From: Alphaproteobacteria bacterium | Lineage (GTDB): Bacteria; Pseudomonadota; Alphaproteobacteria; Micavibrionales; Micavibrionaceae | Length of the DNA stretch: 41,231 bases | Reading direction: 5' to 3' | Assembly (NCBI GenBank): GCA_023301785.1 | Contig: JALZUF010000137.1 | Span: 1 to 41,231 of the forward strand | Part shown: positions 9,470 to 18,989 of the stretch, in pieces | How the letters are laid out: each line of letters begins with the position of its first letter | How positions within the stretch are numbered: the first letter of the stretch is position 1 | Notes under the pieces: generated by a model | The model's input: only the letters and a program-made list of their open reading frames with translations | What the model was told of the DNA's origin: nothing | Database searches by the model: none | Position numbers and translations under genes: made by a program

Positions 9470-10666
9470 TTAAATTTTTTGTTCCAACACATAATCTTTA
9501 AAAGCGGCCCAAAATACCTTACGGCGCGGTCTTAAAAATTCATTCGTATATTCATAGCTTTTTTCAAAATTTTGCATCGCAGCTTCTAAACGATCTTGAG
9601 GTGTATCAATCATCTTTATTATTAAATTAGACAAATGATGTACGTCTCCTGGTTTTATAAGCCAATCATCATTAATAAGTTCAGGAATACCGCCAGCACG
9701 AGAGGCGATAACAGGGCAAGCCATACTCATGGCTTCAATCGTGGCACGTGGTACACCTTCTTGGTAGGAAGGTTGAAGGTATAAATCAATTTCTTTAAGC
9801 CAATCCAAAACAGCTTCCCCACTTTGAATCATGCCATCAAATTGGACTATTTCTGAAAGTCCTAATTTTTTAGCTTGCTCTATATAAGGGGCCGGATTAC
9901 CTGGACCGAGATGTTTGAACCGGAAGGATCCTGGTTTTTGTTGTTCAACTTTATATAGAGCATTTAGTGTGTCTTTAACGCCCTTGATTCTATTGTCTAG
10001 ATTACCAATTAGGCCAATTACATGAGGTTTGGCGCTTTCTTCTTCGGCTTGCTGGAGGCGAGCAAGGCGGGCATTTAAAATGGTGTCATCATTGGCCATA
10101 ATGCGTACGTTAGAGGCGCTGCCTGTTTGTCCATTGGTGGGATAACGATCTTGAAGGAAATTTTGGCTAACATAGATTACGTAGTCTGCATTTTTGGTAA
10201 TGATGCGATCTCGAATATATCGAATAGGTGCATAAATTTTACCTAGTCTATTACCATGATTCCACGTGCTATCCCATGCACAAGCCGCCATTTCCATAGC
10301 GATGGGCTTATTTATTTTCTTGGCATGACGATAAGCCAACCAACCGATATCACTAACAGCCCTTATAATTACGGCATCTGATTCGGCAACAACTTCTTTG
10401 AGGCGTTTATTGGCGCTATGTGCGTATTTGATACGCCCCCATAACGTATTAATGTTTGGAAATAGAACAAAAGAGACGTTCGCTCCACTACTGATATTTA
10501 ATTTATTGATTGATTCTGAAACGGGTACACCGCGGCCTGTGATTGTTAAGTGATCAAAATGCTTTAAAAACTTCGCCCAATACTGATATGGAAATTGTCC
10601 AGGAGAATAGACTACGCCATCGGGGCATTGTTGGTATATATTATCGTGGCAATATAAAACACGCAT
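9470..10666 (-). CDS. Glycosyltransferase family 4 (GT-B)
   Basis: C-terminal GT4 pattern VIGLIGNLDNRIKGVKDTLNAL...LDLYLQPSYQEGVPRATIEAMSMACPVIASRAGGIPELI. Confidence 0.88.
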   Translation of the reverse strand: MRVLYCHDNIYQQCPDGVVYSPGQFPYQYWAKFLKHFDHLTITGRGVPVSESINKLNISSGANVSFVLFPNINTLWGRIKYAHSANKRLKEVVAESDAVIIRAVSDIGWLAYRHAKKINKPIAMEMAACAWDSTWNHGNRLGKIYAPIRYIRDRIITKNADYVIYVSQNFLQDRYPTNGQTGSASNVRIMANDDTILNARLARLQQAEEESAKPHVIGLIGNLDNRIKGVKDTLNALYKVEQQKPGSFRFKHLGPGNPAPYIEQAKKLGLSEIVQFDGMIQSGEAVLDWLKEIDLYLQPSYQEGVPRATIEAMSMACPVIASRAGGIPELINDDWLIKPGDVHHLSNLIIKMIDTPQDRLEAAMQNFEKSYEYTNEFLRPRRKVFWAAFKDYVLEQKI

Positions 10667-10780
10667 AAAGCAGATTTCAATTCTTTGTTATTTTGTTGAG
10701 CTTATTTAAACGGGATGTCTTTAAGAAAACGTTAAATAAGATTTGAGAAGATAAGCGCAAATCACTTAAGGTCAAAGTAT

Positions 10781-11542
10781 ATGTTAAAAAAAGAATCAAA
10801 TATAGTTTTTCATCACATTCCAAAATGTGGTGGTACGTCTATAGTGACAGGCTTAGTGCTAACCTATTATCCTTTTCGTTTTTTGAAACATAGGAAAAAA
10901 GGATTTCCAGCAAATTTGAATAGCCGTGCGGCATCCGTAATTGCAACGCAATCAGGCGTAAATCGCTATGATTTTAGACGTCAATTATTAAGCTATTTTC
11001 TTGAAAAAAATGATTCTCCTTTCATCTCTGGCCATTACCCTTTTGACCGTAAAGTATATGATAAGCATAGCGAAAATTGGAATTTTATAACGTTATTACG
11101 TGACCCTGTTGCACGATGGTATTCAGAATATTTTTGGAATCGTTATAAAAACCATGAATACCAAAAAACAAAATTAAGTATAGAAGAGTATATAGAATCA
11201 GAACAAGGCATTATGAACGGCCGATCATTTATAAATTTTTTATCACATTCAGACCGCCATGCCCTAAGGCCGCAGCAAAAAGAAGTGGATGAAGCCATTG
11301 ATAACTTATCAAAGATGCGTGTTGTTGGGTGTTTGGAACATATGGATCATTTCAAAAATGATATGCAGCGAGCTTTTGGGCGCAAGCCATTAATTTTTAA
11401 ACGTAATAAAACACCTGCTTCAGCTGAGCAAAAAATATTGCCAGATATTAATAGTGACCTCCATAAAAAAGTATTGGAATTGACGGCGGCAGATCAAGAA
11501 ATTTATTTGTTTTCTAAAAAATTAATTGGTATAGAACAATAA
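10781..11542 (+). CDS. Sulfotransferase, Sulfotransfer_2-like
   Basis: 5'-PSB-like motif NIVFHHIPKCGGTSI and LLRDPVARWYSEYFW. Confidence 0.78.
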   Translation: MLKKESNIVFHHIPKCGGTSIVTGLVLTYYPFRFLKHRKKGFPANLNSRAASVIATQSGVNRYDFRRQLLSYFLEKNDSPFISGHYPFDRKVYDKHSENWNFITLLRDPVARWYSEYFWNRYKNHEYQKTKLSIEEYIESEQGIMNGRSFINFLSHSDRHALRPQQKEVDEAIDNLSKMRVVGCLEHMDHFKNDMQRAFGRKPLIFKRNKTPASAEQKILPDINSDLHKKVLELTAADQEIYLFSKKLIGIEQ

Positions 11543-11544
11543 TA

Positions 11545-12837
11545 TTACCAAAATAATTTTCCGCGTATCATGAAAATATTATTTTCAAGATCTAATCCAC
11601 GTGTTGTACTATCGCGTGTCGTGTAAAAATAATCTGCACCAACTTGAAGGCGTGGACTAGAAATATAATTTATACCAGCTCCCATTTGAATGGTTGCGTC
11701 CTCACGAGATTGCGCATCAAAATTATCATTTTCAATGCCCCCCATTAACTTAATAAATAAACTACGCTGAAGCTCATGTTGAAGTTCAATGCCTGCATCT
11801 GTTTTTATAATAGCGGCTCTAATCTCTTCTGCTTCAATAGTTTCTTGGCTTAAATCAAAAATTAGCTTAGTTTTTGCCTGTGGTTCCCATGTTATTTTTG
11901 TATCTAAAGAAAGGCTGTTTATGGAGCTTATGGCACTATTGTTATATTTACGACTCTCAGCGCCAATACCGAAATAGCCGTAAACTAACCCTTTATAATC
12001 GAAAAACGATCCTGTTAGCAGGCGATAAAGGTTATTATTTCGTGTAAGCGCACCTGTAGCTTCGTTGGTGAAATTATCATGGGCGATGCTAAGCTCCGCA
12101 AAAGGCTCCCACTGCGTAGGCGTTTCATAGGATACGCGCGTTGTAAGTGTTGTGGTATCAACATTATTATTGTCACGAATGGATACGCTGCCATTTCTCA
12201 AGGCAGTGTTTTCAAATAACGCGCGGCGGTGATTTGCGAGGACGGATACTCCCATTCTATTGGGTTTGTAATTAATGCCTGTCTCCAATTCGTAGGAGCG
12301 TACGCTTAATGGTGTAATAGACAAATCATTTATAGATTGCCTTTTTTGAAGCAAACGGCGGATGTGTCCATCTTTATAATCAAGTTTAAAAGGAATATTT
12401 AGGCCTTGGACGAGTTCAAAATTGGTATCTAGTTGGGCTCTATAATTTTCAATATTCTCACTATTTTGCTTATTATAGCGGCGAATTTCTGCGTCAAGGG
12501 ATACCAAGAAGCGGTGTTTTAAAAGGTCTTTTGCAATAATCACTTTTGGTGTTACTACGGTGGCAAAGTCGTTTTGTGTATTGTTTTCGGTGGCGTACAC
12601 ATTATCGCTATATTCTTCTTGTAGCGTGATATTGGGGTATATTTTAAAGGAATGAAACTTAATAGGATTTCCGCGATACAGAAAAGGATCTGTATTTATA
12701 GTCCCTTTAGCATCAGGTCTTGGTGTACGAAAATTAAAGGCTTCCGCAGTATTTTCTTGAGCGTACGTGTTTTGTGGTGGTGCTAATAAAAAGCTAACCA
12801 GCAAAGCAAAGCATATATATATAGTCTTGGCGCGCAT
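11545..12837 (-). CDS. Outer-membrane beta-barrel protein, probably linked to exopolysaccharide export
   Basis: Track start is 12960, but MRAKTIYICFALLVSFLLAPPQNTYAQ is a clear signal peptide starting at ATG 12837. Alternating beta-strand pattern and terminal ...MIRGKLFW. Confidence 0.75.
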   Translation of the reverse strand: MRAKTIYICFALLVSFLLAPPQNTYAQENTAEAFNFRTPRPDAKGTINTDPFLYRGNPIKFHSFKIYPNITLQEEYSDNVYATENNTQNDFATVVTPKVIIAKDLLKHRFLVSLDAEIRRYNKQNSENIENYRAQLDTNFELVQGLNIPFKLDYKDGHIRRLLQKRQSINDLSITPLSVRSYELETGINYKPNRMGVSVLANHRRALFENTALRNGSVSIRDNNNVDTTTLTTRVSYETPTQWEPFAELSIAHDNFTNEATGALTRNNNLYRLLTGSFFDYKGLVYGYFGIGAESRKYNNSAISSINSLSLDTKITWEPQAKTKLIFDLSQETIEAEEIRAAIIKTDAGIELQHELQRSLFIKLMGGIENDNFDAQSREDATIQMGAGINYISSPRLQVGADYFYTTRDSTTRGLDLENNIFMIRGKLFW

Positions 12838-12994
12838 AAATTCATTCAATTTTGTAAAAGGACGAAGCAAAGGAATATACTGATCCGTTAATATAGAAAT
12901 TACAGTATAAATTGTTTTTATGTTGTATTGAAGCGTTAAAACGATATCATTTAAGGGCAAAATTAAAACAACCCCTCTTTAAAAAGCCACTTCC

Positions 12995-13687
12995 ATGCCG
13001 AATCTTAAAAGAATTCTTGATAAATTATCTCCTAAAACATTTTATTATGATTGGAAGGCACGCCAGCCAACTGAGCATTTGATGCATAGTTTTGATCATG
13101 TTGAGTTCAAAAAGCTTTTAAAATATAAGGATGATACGGGTCATCCTCAATATCGTAAGTATTTCAATGCGCGCTATTGGTTGCGTCAAAATGTACGCCG
13201 AGCGTTATTACTGAAGCTAAATATTACCCGCCCAATGAAAATTTTAGATATTGGCGCTGGTTTTGGCTATTTTCCTTATGCCGCCCATTTTTATGGGCAT
13301 GACGTTATTGGTATTGATTTGCCCGATGATGTTTTATTCAAAAAAGCGTGCGATTTTTTAAAAGTTGATTGCCGTGATTATCGTATTGAGCCGATGACAC
13401 CTATGCCATCTTTTGGCGACAGATTTGATTTTGTGACGGCATTCCAAATTTGTTTTAATGGCCATATTGAAGGTGCGCCATGGGAAGCTGATAAATGGGA
13501 TTTCTTTTTAGAAGATTTATTTAAAAATCATATGAATGAAGGTGGTCGTGTTTATCTGGAGATGAATTGGAACTCAACAATTCAAGGATGGTTACCTGCA
13601 AATGTAGAAGCATTATTTAAGACAAAATATAAAGGCCAATTTGATGGCCCGGCACGTATTATGTTGTTTGCTCCAGTAGAAAAATAG
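12995..13687 (+). CDS. Class I SAM-dependent methyltransferase
   Basis: MKILDIGAGFGYFPYAAHFYGHDVIGIDLPDD motif I/II; in the surface-polysaccharide operon. Confidence 0.8.
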   Translation: MPNLKRILDKLSPKTFYYDWKARQPTEHLMHSFDHVEFKKLLKYKDDTGHPQYRKYFNARYWLRQNVRRALLLKLNITRPMKILDIGAGFGYFPYAAHFYGHDVIGIDLPDDVLFKKACDFLKVDCRDYRIEPMTPMPSFGDRFDFVTAFQICFNGHIEGAPWEADKWDFFLEDLFKNHMNEGGRVYLEMNWNSTIQGWLPANVEALFKTKYKGQFDGPARIMLFAPVEK

Positions 13688-13694
13688 GCGCTAA

Positions 13695-14948
13695 ATGTTA
13701 AGGGCATTTTTATCTTCGTTTTCAATTGTAATTATCGGTGTAGGCGCTGCGTTTTTAACACATCTGATTTTTGCAAAAGTCTTAAGTGCCAGTGAGTATG
13801 GTGTATTTAGTTTTATACATTCCTTAAGTTTACTCACAAGTGTCTGTGCGTTATTTGGATTTCAAAATTCTGTAGTACGTTTTTTACCGCAATTTGAAGG
13901 GCAGGCTAAGAAAATATCAAGGCTTATTAAATTTGCCTCTCGTTTTACTTTGTTTCTTGGAATTGCCCAGTCACTATTGATTGTAGGGGCTTTGTATCTT
14001 TTTGGATTTGAAGAAAAATACGGTGTAATTCCGCTTCTTTTAATTTTATGTCTTACACCGTTAATGGTGGTGCTTCGTTTAAATTCGGCTTTTATGCGCG
14101 GGTTTCATAAATCAATAGTTTCTGTTTTATATGAGACAACGTTACGCGAAATAATTCTCATTAGTCTTATTGTTATCTTTTATGTGGCGGGAGTAGAACT
14201 GTCGTCTGGTTTAGACGCTCTCTTATTGTTTTTATTAGCCCTCATATTTTCAACTGGAATTAGTATTATTCACTTGAGAAAAATACGGCACAACAAACCT
14301 ATAGAAAATGTACTTAAAAAAGATGATCTGTTGAATCCTAAAGAATGGATAAAAATTTCTGCACCTATGATGTTTACGCTTTTTGCGCAACGTCTTTTAC
14401 GCCGTTTTGATATTATTATTTTAGGGGTGATGACCACGCCAGCATTGGTGGGAGCCTATGCCATCGCAGCGCAGTTTTCTGATGTTAGTGGGATTGGTCA
14501 AAAAGGTATCTTTGCTGTTTTTTCATCCAAAGCGGCGCAACTTTATGATCAAGGAAAAAGTGATGATCTGAAGACGTTATATCGTAAGATGCAGCTCTAT
14601 GGCATTGTAAGTGTTGGGGTGATGACTGCTCTGATTTACACACTAGCGCCAAGCTTGCTAGCGTTTTTTGGTGCGGAGTATAGTGTGGGCTATAATGCGT
14701 TGTTAATCTTAATGGTTGGACAACTTTGTAATATTTCCTTTGGCCCTCTTGGCGTGTTGATGATGATGACAAAATACGAAAGTATGATTATGAAGTTAAC
14801 ATTTGCTGCTGCAATAGCCAATATCATCCTAAGTCCTTTCTCTGTGTATTTTTATGGCTTAGAAGGAGCGGCTTTTGTAACAGCGTTTTTATTATTCTTA
14901 CGTAGTTTATTTGGTTTCGTATATATGAAACAAAAGGGAGTGCTGTAA
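13695..14948 (+). CDS. Oligosaccharide flippase (Wzx-like, MOP superfamily)
   Basis: Multi-TM protein, VLSASEYGVFSFIHSLSLL N-terminal region typical of polysaccharide flippases. Confidence 0.82.
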   Translation: MLRAFLSSFSIVIIGVGAAFLTHLIFAKVLSASEYGVFSFIHSLSLLTSVCALFGFQNSVVRFLPQFEGQAKKISRLIKFASRFTLFLGIAQSLLIVGALYLFGFEEKYGVIPLLLILCLTPLMVVLRLNSAFMRGFHKSIVSVLYETTLREIILISLIVIFYVAGVELSSGLDALLLFLLALIFSTGISIIHLRKIRHNKPIENVLKKDDLLNPKEWIKISAPMMFTLFAQRLLRRFDIIILGVMTTPALVGAYAIAAQFSDVSGIGQKGIFAVFSSKAAQLYDQGKSDDLKTLYRKMQLYGIVSVGVMTALIYTLAPSLLAFFGAEYSVGYNALLILMVGQLCNISFGPLGVLMMMTKYESMIMKLTFAAAIANIILSPFSVYFYGLEGAAFVTAFLLFLRSLFGFVYMKQKGVL

Positions 14949-14949
14949 A

Positions 14950-15768
14950 ATGCTACCAAAACCTATACGTACAATATTTTATAAAATACTTCGTAGTGGT
15001 CCTATAGGGCTTATGGTCGCTAATATTATTTCATTTTGTTTTTATTGGAGCGTTAAGGTATCTGGCGCTAAGCCTAAGCAAGATATTGCAGGATTAACCA
15101 TTATTTCCCACAAATATAAATTTATTTTTTTTGGTATTCCAAAGGTCGCGTCGCGTAGTTTTTATAACTTATTTGTAGAACAAAAATTTGTCGAATTTGA
15201 AATAGAATGGTATGAACAACGTGATATTCATTTTAAAAAACTAAAGGAATATCCTGATTATTATAGTTTTACTTTTGTTCGTAACCCTTGGTCACGTATC
15301 GTTTCATGCTATAACAGTAAAATTAAAGAAAATAAAATAGGATTTCGTGCGCGTATAATGAGCTTTTATAAAAACTTAAAAGGTGGCGTACCTTTTAGTG
15401 ATTTTATTGATTGGCTACAAACCAGTGAAGGACAAGATAAATGTGCGGATCGTCATTGGTTGTCACAATATATATTTCTCACTGATGGAGAAGGTAAAAA
15501 TTTATTTAACTATGTTGGCCGGTACGAGACCTTAGAAAAAGATTGGAAAGTCATTTGCAAAAATATCGGTATTGATTATACCTCGTTGCCGCAAAAAGGT
15601 TATGTATCAGCGATTGGTAAATCACAAAATCCTGCGGATACATCACCAACATCCACAATCGCGAAGAGATCAACTTATCAAGATTTATATGATGATAAAA
15701 CAAGAGAATTAGTGGCGCAACGTTACGAAACAGATATTAAAACTTTTGGATATAAATATGACGCATAA
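14950..15768 (+). CDS. Sulfotransferase, carbohydrate sulfotransferase / Sulfotransfer_2-like
   Basis: KFIFFGIPKVASRSFYNLF (5'-PSB-like) and FTFVRNPWSRIVSCYNSK (3'-PB-like). Starts 1 nt after the flippase stop. Confidence 0.82.
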   Translation: MLPKPIRTIFYKILRSGPIGLMVANIISFCFYWSVKVSGAKPKQDIAGLTIISHKYKFIFFGIPKVASRSFYNLFVEQKFVEFEIEWYEQRDIHFKKLKEYPDYYSFTFVRNPWSRIVSCYNSKIKENKIGFRARIMSFYKNLKGGVPFSDFIDWLQTSEGQDKCADRHWLSQYIFLTDGEGKNLFNYVGRYETLEKDWKVICKNIGIDYTSLPQKGYVSAIGKSQNPADTSPTSTIAKRSTYQDLYDDKTRELVAQRYETDIKTFGYKYDA

Positions 15769-16648
15769 AAAAGGACCAGACTTTATTGGTATCGGTATGG
15801 AGCGTGCGGGCACGTCGTGGTTGTTTACACAAATTGCATCGCACCCTGAAATATGGACTCCGCCGCTTAAAGAGCTTCACTTTTTTGATGTTATTGATCC
15901 GCAAGCAAAGTATTTAACGCACCGTTACAGTTACCACTTAAAAAGCCGTATAAAGCAAAAATTTGCACCGTTTATGGATATGGCACACCGCCCTGAGTTC
16001 ACTAAAAACCCTTATATGATGGGATTTTTATGGGACTATTACTATTTTACAGGTGCGTTTAATGTGGATTGGTATGCGCGTCTTTTTGATGAAAAATTTA
16101 CAAAAGGACGGGTTAGCGGAGAGATAACACCAGCTTATTCAAACCTTACACCTGAGACTATTCAGATCATTCTGGATATGAACCCAGATATGAAATTCTT
16201 GCTTGTTGTTCGCAATCCAATTCAACGTTTATGGTCCAGTGTGGTGCATTATTTTATGCATCTTAAAAAAAGAAAATTTGAGGATGTGAGCGAAGGTGAA
16301 ATGTTAGCATACTTGAATAATTCAATGGCAACGAGCCGATCTGATTTAAAATCTATCTTAAGAACATGGCAAAGTAGCGTACCTAAAGAAAATATTCTTA
16401 TTCAGGCATTTGAGGATATTAAAAATAGTCCAGAAGACTTAATCAAAAAAACATATCATTTTTTAGATGTAGACTCTGAATTTTTACCACCTGAAGATTT
16501 GTATAAAAAGAAGATTAACGCTTACACACGAAAAAGTTACGATATGCCAGAGGGTGTCCGTGATTTTATATATAAGACGTGTGATGAAGGCATAGAAGAG
16601 CTTAGTAAAACACATCCAAACATCGTTCAAAACTGGCTTAAATCCTAA
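15758..16648 (+). CDS. Sulfotransferase, Sulfotransfer_1-like
   Basis: PDFIGIGMERAGTSWLFTQIASHPEIWTPPLKELHFFD and LLVVRNPIQRLWSSVVHYF. ATG at 15758 preferred over the TTG at 15746; overlaps the upstream gene by 11 nt. Confidence 0.82.
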   Translation: MTHKKGPDFIGIGMERAGTSWLFTQIASHPEIWTPPLKELHFFDVIDPQAKYLTHRYSYHLKSRIKQKFAPFMDMAHRPEFTKNPYMMGFLWDYYYFTGAFNVDWYARLFDEKFTKGRVSGEITPAYSNLTPETIQIILDMNPDMKFLLVVRNPIQRLWSSVVHYFMHLKKRKFEDVSEGEMLAYLNNSMATSRSDLKSILRTWQSSVPKENILIQAFEDIKNSPEDLIKKTYHFLDVDSEFLPPEDLYKKKINAYTRKSYDMPEGVRDFIYKTCDEGIEELSKTHPNIVQNWLKS

Positions 16649-17739
16649 GATTTATTGAGTATCTTGATGGGAGTCCATTCATTCCAACTGCGTGGCATTA
16701 TAGTGTTTTTTAGGAATGGTGTTTTGTTGATTATAAAGCAGCATATGACGCCGCCTATTAAAGAAAATAAAAATATTCCAGCAACGATAGAAATTGTTTT
16801 TAAAGATAAAATTGTTGGATCAAATAGTTTTAATGCAACTGTGTTTGCTAATGCTAAAAATGCGAGATGCGTAAAATATAAAGATAGAGAATTCTTACCG
16901 CACCATTTTAAAAATGAAAAATTACGAAACAGCTTTGTTGTGATTAAAAACAAAAATGCAGAAATGATAATAAGATCATGAATAATAATACTTTGAAAAT
17001 TCGTGTAATCGGGTAGTGCAATAACGGGGAATTTAATAAGAGTGTTGAAATGGTAACTTAAAAAGATTCCCATTATAAACATCAACAAAAATACGTGCGA
17101 GTTACGCGTGAGATAATCTTTAGATTTTAAGGTGCAAAATAATCGTATAGCGATCCCGATAAATAATAAGTAAAGTGCGTTTGCTAAGCCTAATGGAAAC
17201 AAGTATTTGGCAGGTTCTTCTACTAAACCGATAGTGATATGTACGATAAAGCTTATGATAAGGAGCGCCCAAATAGGTGTTTTTATGCGCCCCATAAAGA
17301 GGGCAATCATGCTAATTAGGGCTATGAAAACAGGCATAAACCATAGGGCGCGAAGCCCTGTGCTCGCGTCCAACATAGGAGCATTGCCGAATATCATGGC
17401 TTGCCATAGGCCCGTAAGCCAAGAATCCACATCTGGTTGCGCATAAATAAAGTATAAAGCGGCATAGCCAAAAAGAAAAAATATGAAAGGAATATAGTAA
17501 CGAACAAAAGCGGTTTTTATGAAGTCCATATTAAAAATTTTAATATCATAGATAAAGGGAAGCAGTAAAAAACAAGCAACATGAAAATATTTTATACTGA
17601 ATGTTGCAAAAGGTTCGGGGGAGAGAAAATTACTCGCGTGCCCCAATATAACCAGTAAGATTAAAATTCCTTTTGCCGCTTCGACGATATCGTAATCAAA
17701 ATGTTCTTTTAATTTTACAGGAAAACTATTCTTGAGCAT
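16645..17739 (-). CDS. Acyltransferase family 3 (integral membrane O-acyltransferase)
   Basis: DIVEAAKGILILLVILGHASNF near the N-terminus followed by about 10 TM segments. Confidence 0.78.
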   Translation of the reverse strand: MLKNSFPVKLKEHFDYDIVEAAKGILILLVILGHASNFLSPEPFATFSIKYFHVACFLLLPFIYDIKIFNMDFIKTAFVRYYIPFIFFLFGYAALYFIYAQPDVDSWLTGLWQAMIFGNAPMLDASTGLRALWFMPVFIALISMIALFMGRIKTPIWALLIISFIVHITIGLVEEPAKYLFPLGLANALYLLFIGIAIRLFCTLKSKDYLTRNSHVFLLMFIMGIFLSYHFNTLIKFPVIALPDYTNFQSIIIHDLIIISAFLFLITTKLFRNFSFLKWCGKNSLSLYFTHLAFLALANTVALKLFDPTILSLKTISIVAGIFLFSLIGGVICCFIINKTPFLKNTIMPRSWNEWTPIKILNKS

Positions 17740-18943
17740 TTTTCACCTCTTCTAATTTCTTTTGTTTATGTTTTTGTGCTAAGAAAATTCCGTAATTAAT
17801 CCCTAAGAAAACCCAAAAGTGCGCAAAGCGAAAATTTTGGTGCGGTAAACCAAATAGTATTATCGGTGAAAAGAGTAAGATGTAATACCAAGGTTGCCGA
17901 TAGATCACTAACCCTAAAAATGCAGAAAATAATAATGTTCCTATTGCGCCATAAGAAAATATTATTGTCGCAATTCCTGAGTGAAGTTCACGGTTATATC
18001 CCTCAGTATTAAAACGATGAAATGCGCCTTCGCCAGACCCCACGAGTGTATATAAAGGATATTGTATGATCCTATAATAACCCCGCGCTTCGGGGCTGTC
18101 ATCTTGTTCTGTTCCTATGCCTTCTATACGTTCGATAACGTTTTGTAGGGGCTCTATGCGGTCAACAATAAAGCTCACTTTTTGTGGGTTCACGAGAGCA
18201 TAAAAGAATACAAAACTCATCATTAAGAAAATTCCAACATACGCCCCTTTTGATATTTTGGGTGTAATGAGAAGAAAGACCATAAAAATACTGTGCGCTA
18301 TAATACCTGCTTTTGATAAAGCGAGTGATTGTAGGAATAGTAATAATAAAAGCAAAAACCAATCGACGGGTTTTAATTTTTCACCGCGCCTTAAAAACAC
18401 AATCATAGCGGCCGTAAGAAGTGTCCAATAAGCAAGCTGGTTTGGATTTTCGAAGCCTGCTGTTCCACGATAGCCACGATATCCTGTATCTAAAAATTTA
18501 ATCGCAAGCAGTTGAATAATGACCGTCGCGAATAATCCAATGAGCGTGTAAAATTTTGCTTGCTCTAAATTACGTTGGAACAGCCATGCGACAAAAATAA
18601 ACACCATGAAATTATAAGGATAAATCAACATGGTTAGTAAGAAACGTATATCGGGATAAAAGAAATAATTCACAAAATTGACTGCGATAGTGACGCAAAC
18701 AAATAGCCCACCGATACCGTAAATTGTTCTTAAATCGCAGCGTTTATTTTGAAGCAATAATGTTGCTAAAACAGGTAATATGGCGCAGATCAGAATAAAG
18801 TCTGCGGGTTGAGGACGGCCTTTTGGAAAAACGTAAAAAGGGGATAGCACAAGGTACGCCACCCAAATACCCATAATAAAAAGGGAGATTTTAGAGGTTT
18901 GATCGTATTGATCTTTGAGGCTGGCGGGTAATGAAAAACTCAT
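17726..18943 (-). CDS. O-antigen ligase/polymerase (Wzy/WaaL-like)
   Basis: Multi-TM protein with TAGFENPNQLAYWTLLTAAMIVFL and a large periplasmic loop. Overlaps the acyltransferase by 14 nt. Confidence 0.78.
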   Translation of the reverse strand: MSFSLPASLKDQYDQTSKISLFIMGIWVAYLVLSPFYVFPKGRPQPADFILICAILPVLATLLLQNKRCDLRTIYGIGGLFVCVTIAVNFVNYFFYPDIRFLLTMLIYPYNFMVFIFVAWLFQRNLEQAKFYTLIGLFATVIIQLLAIKFLDTGYRGYRGTAGFENPNQLAYWTLLTAAMIVFLRRGEKLKPVDWFLLLLLLFLQSLALSKAGIIAHSIFMVFLLITPKISKGAYVGIFLMMSFVFFYALVNPQKVSFIVDRIEPLQNVIERIEGIGTEQDDSPEARGYYRIIQYPLYTLVGSGEGAFHRFNTEGYNRELHSGIATIIFSYGAIGTLLFSAFLGLVIYRQPWYYILLFSPIILFGLPHQNFRFAHFWVFLGINYGIFLAQKHKQKKLEEVKNAQE

Positions 18944-18989
18944 GGGTTCAATTTTGCCATGTGAAGAGCTTTAAGTCATTAAGAGATAT

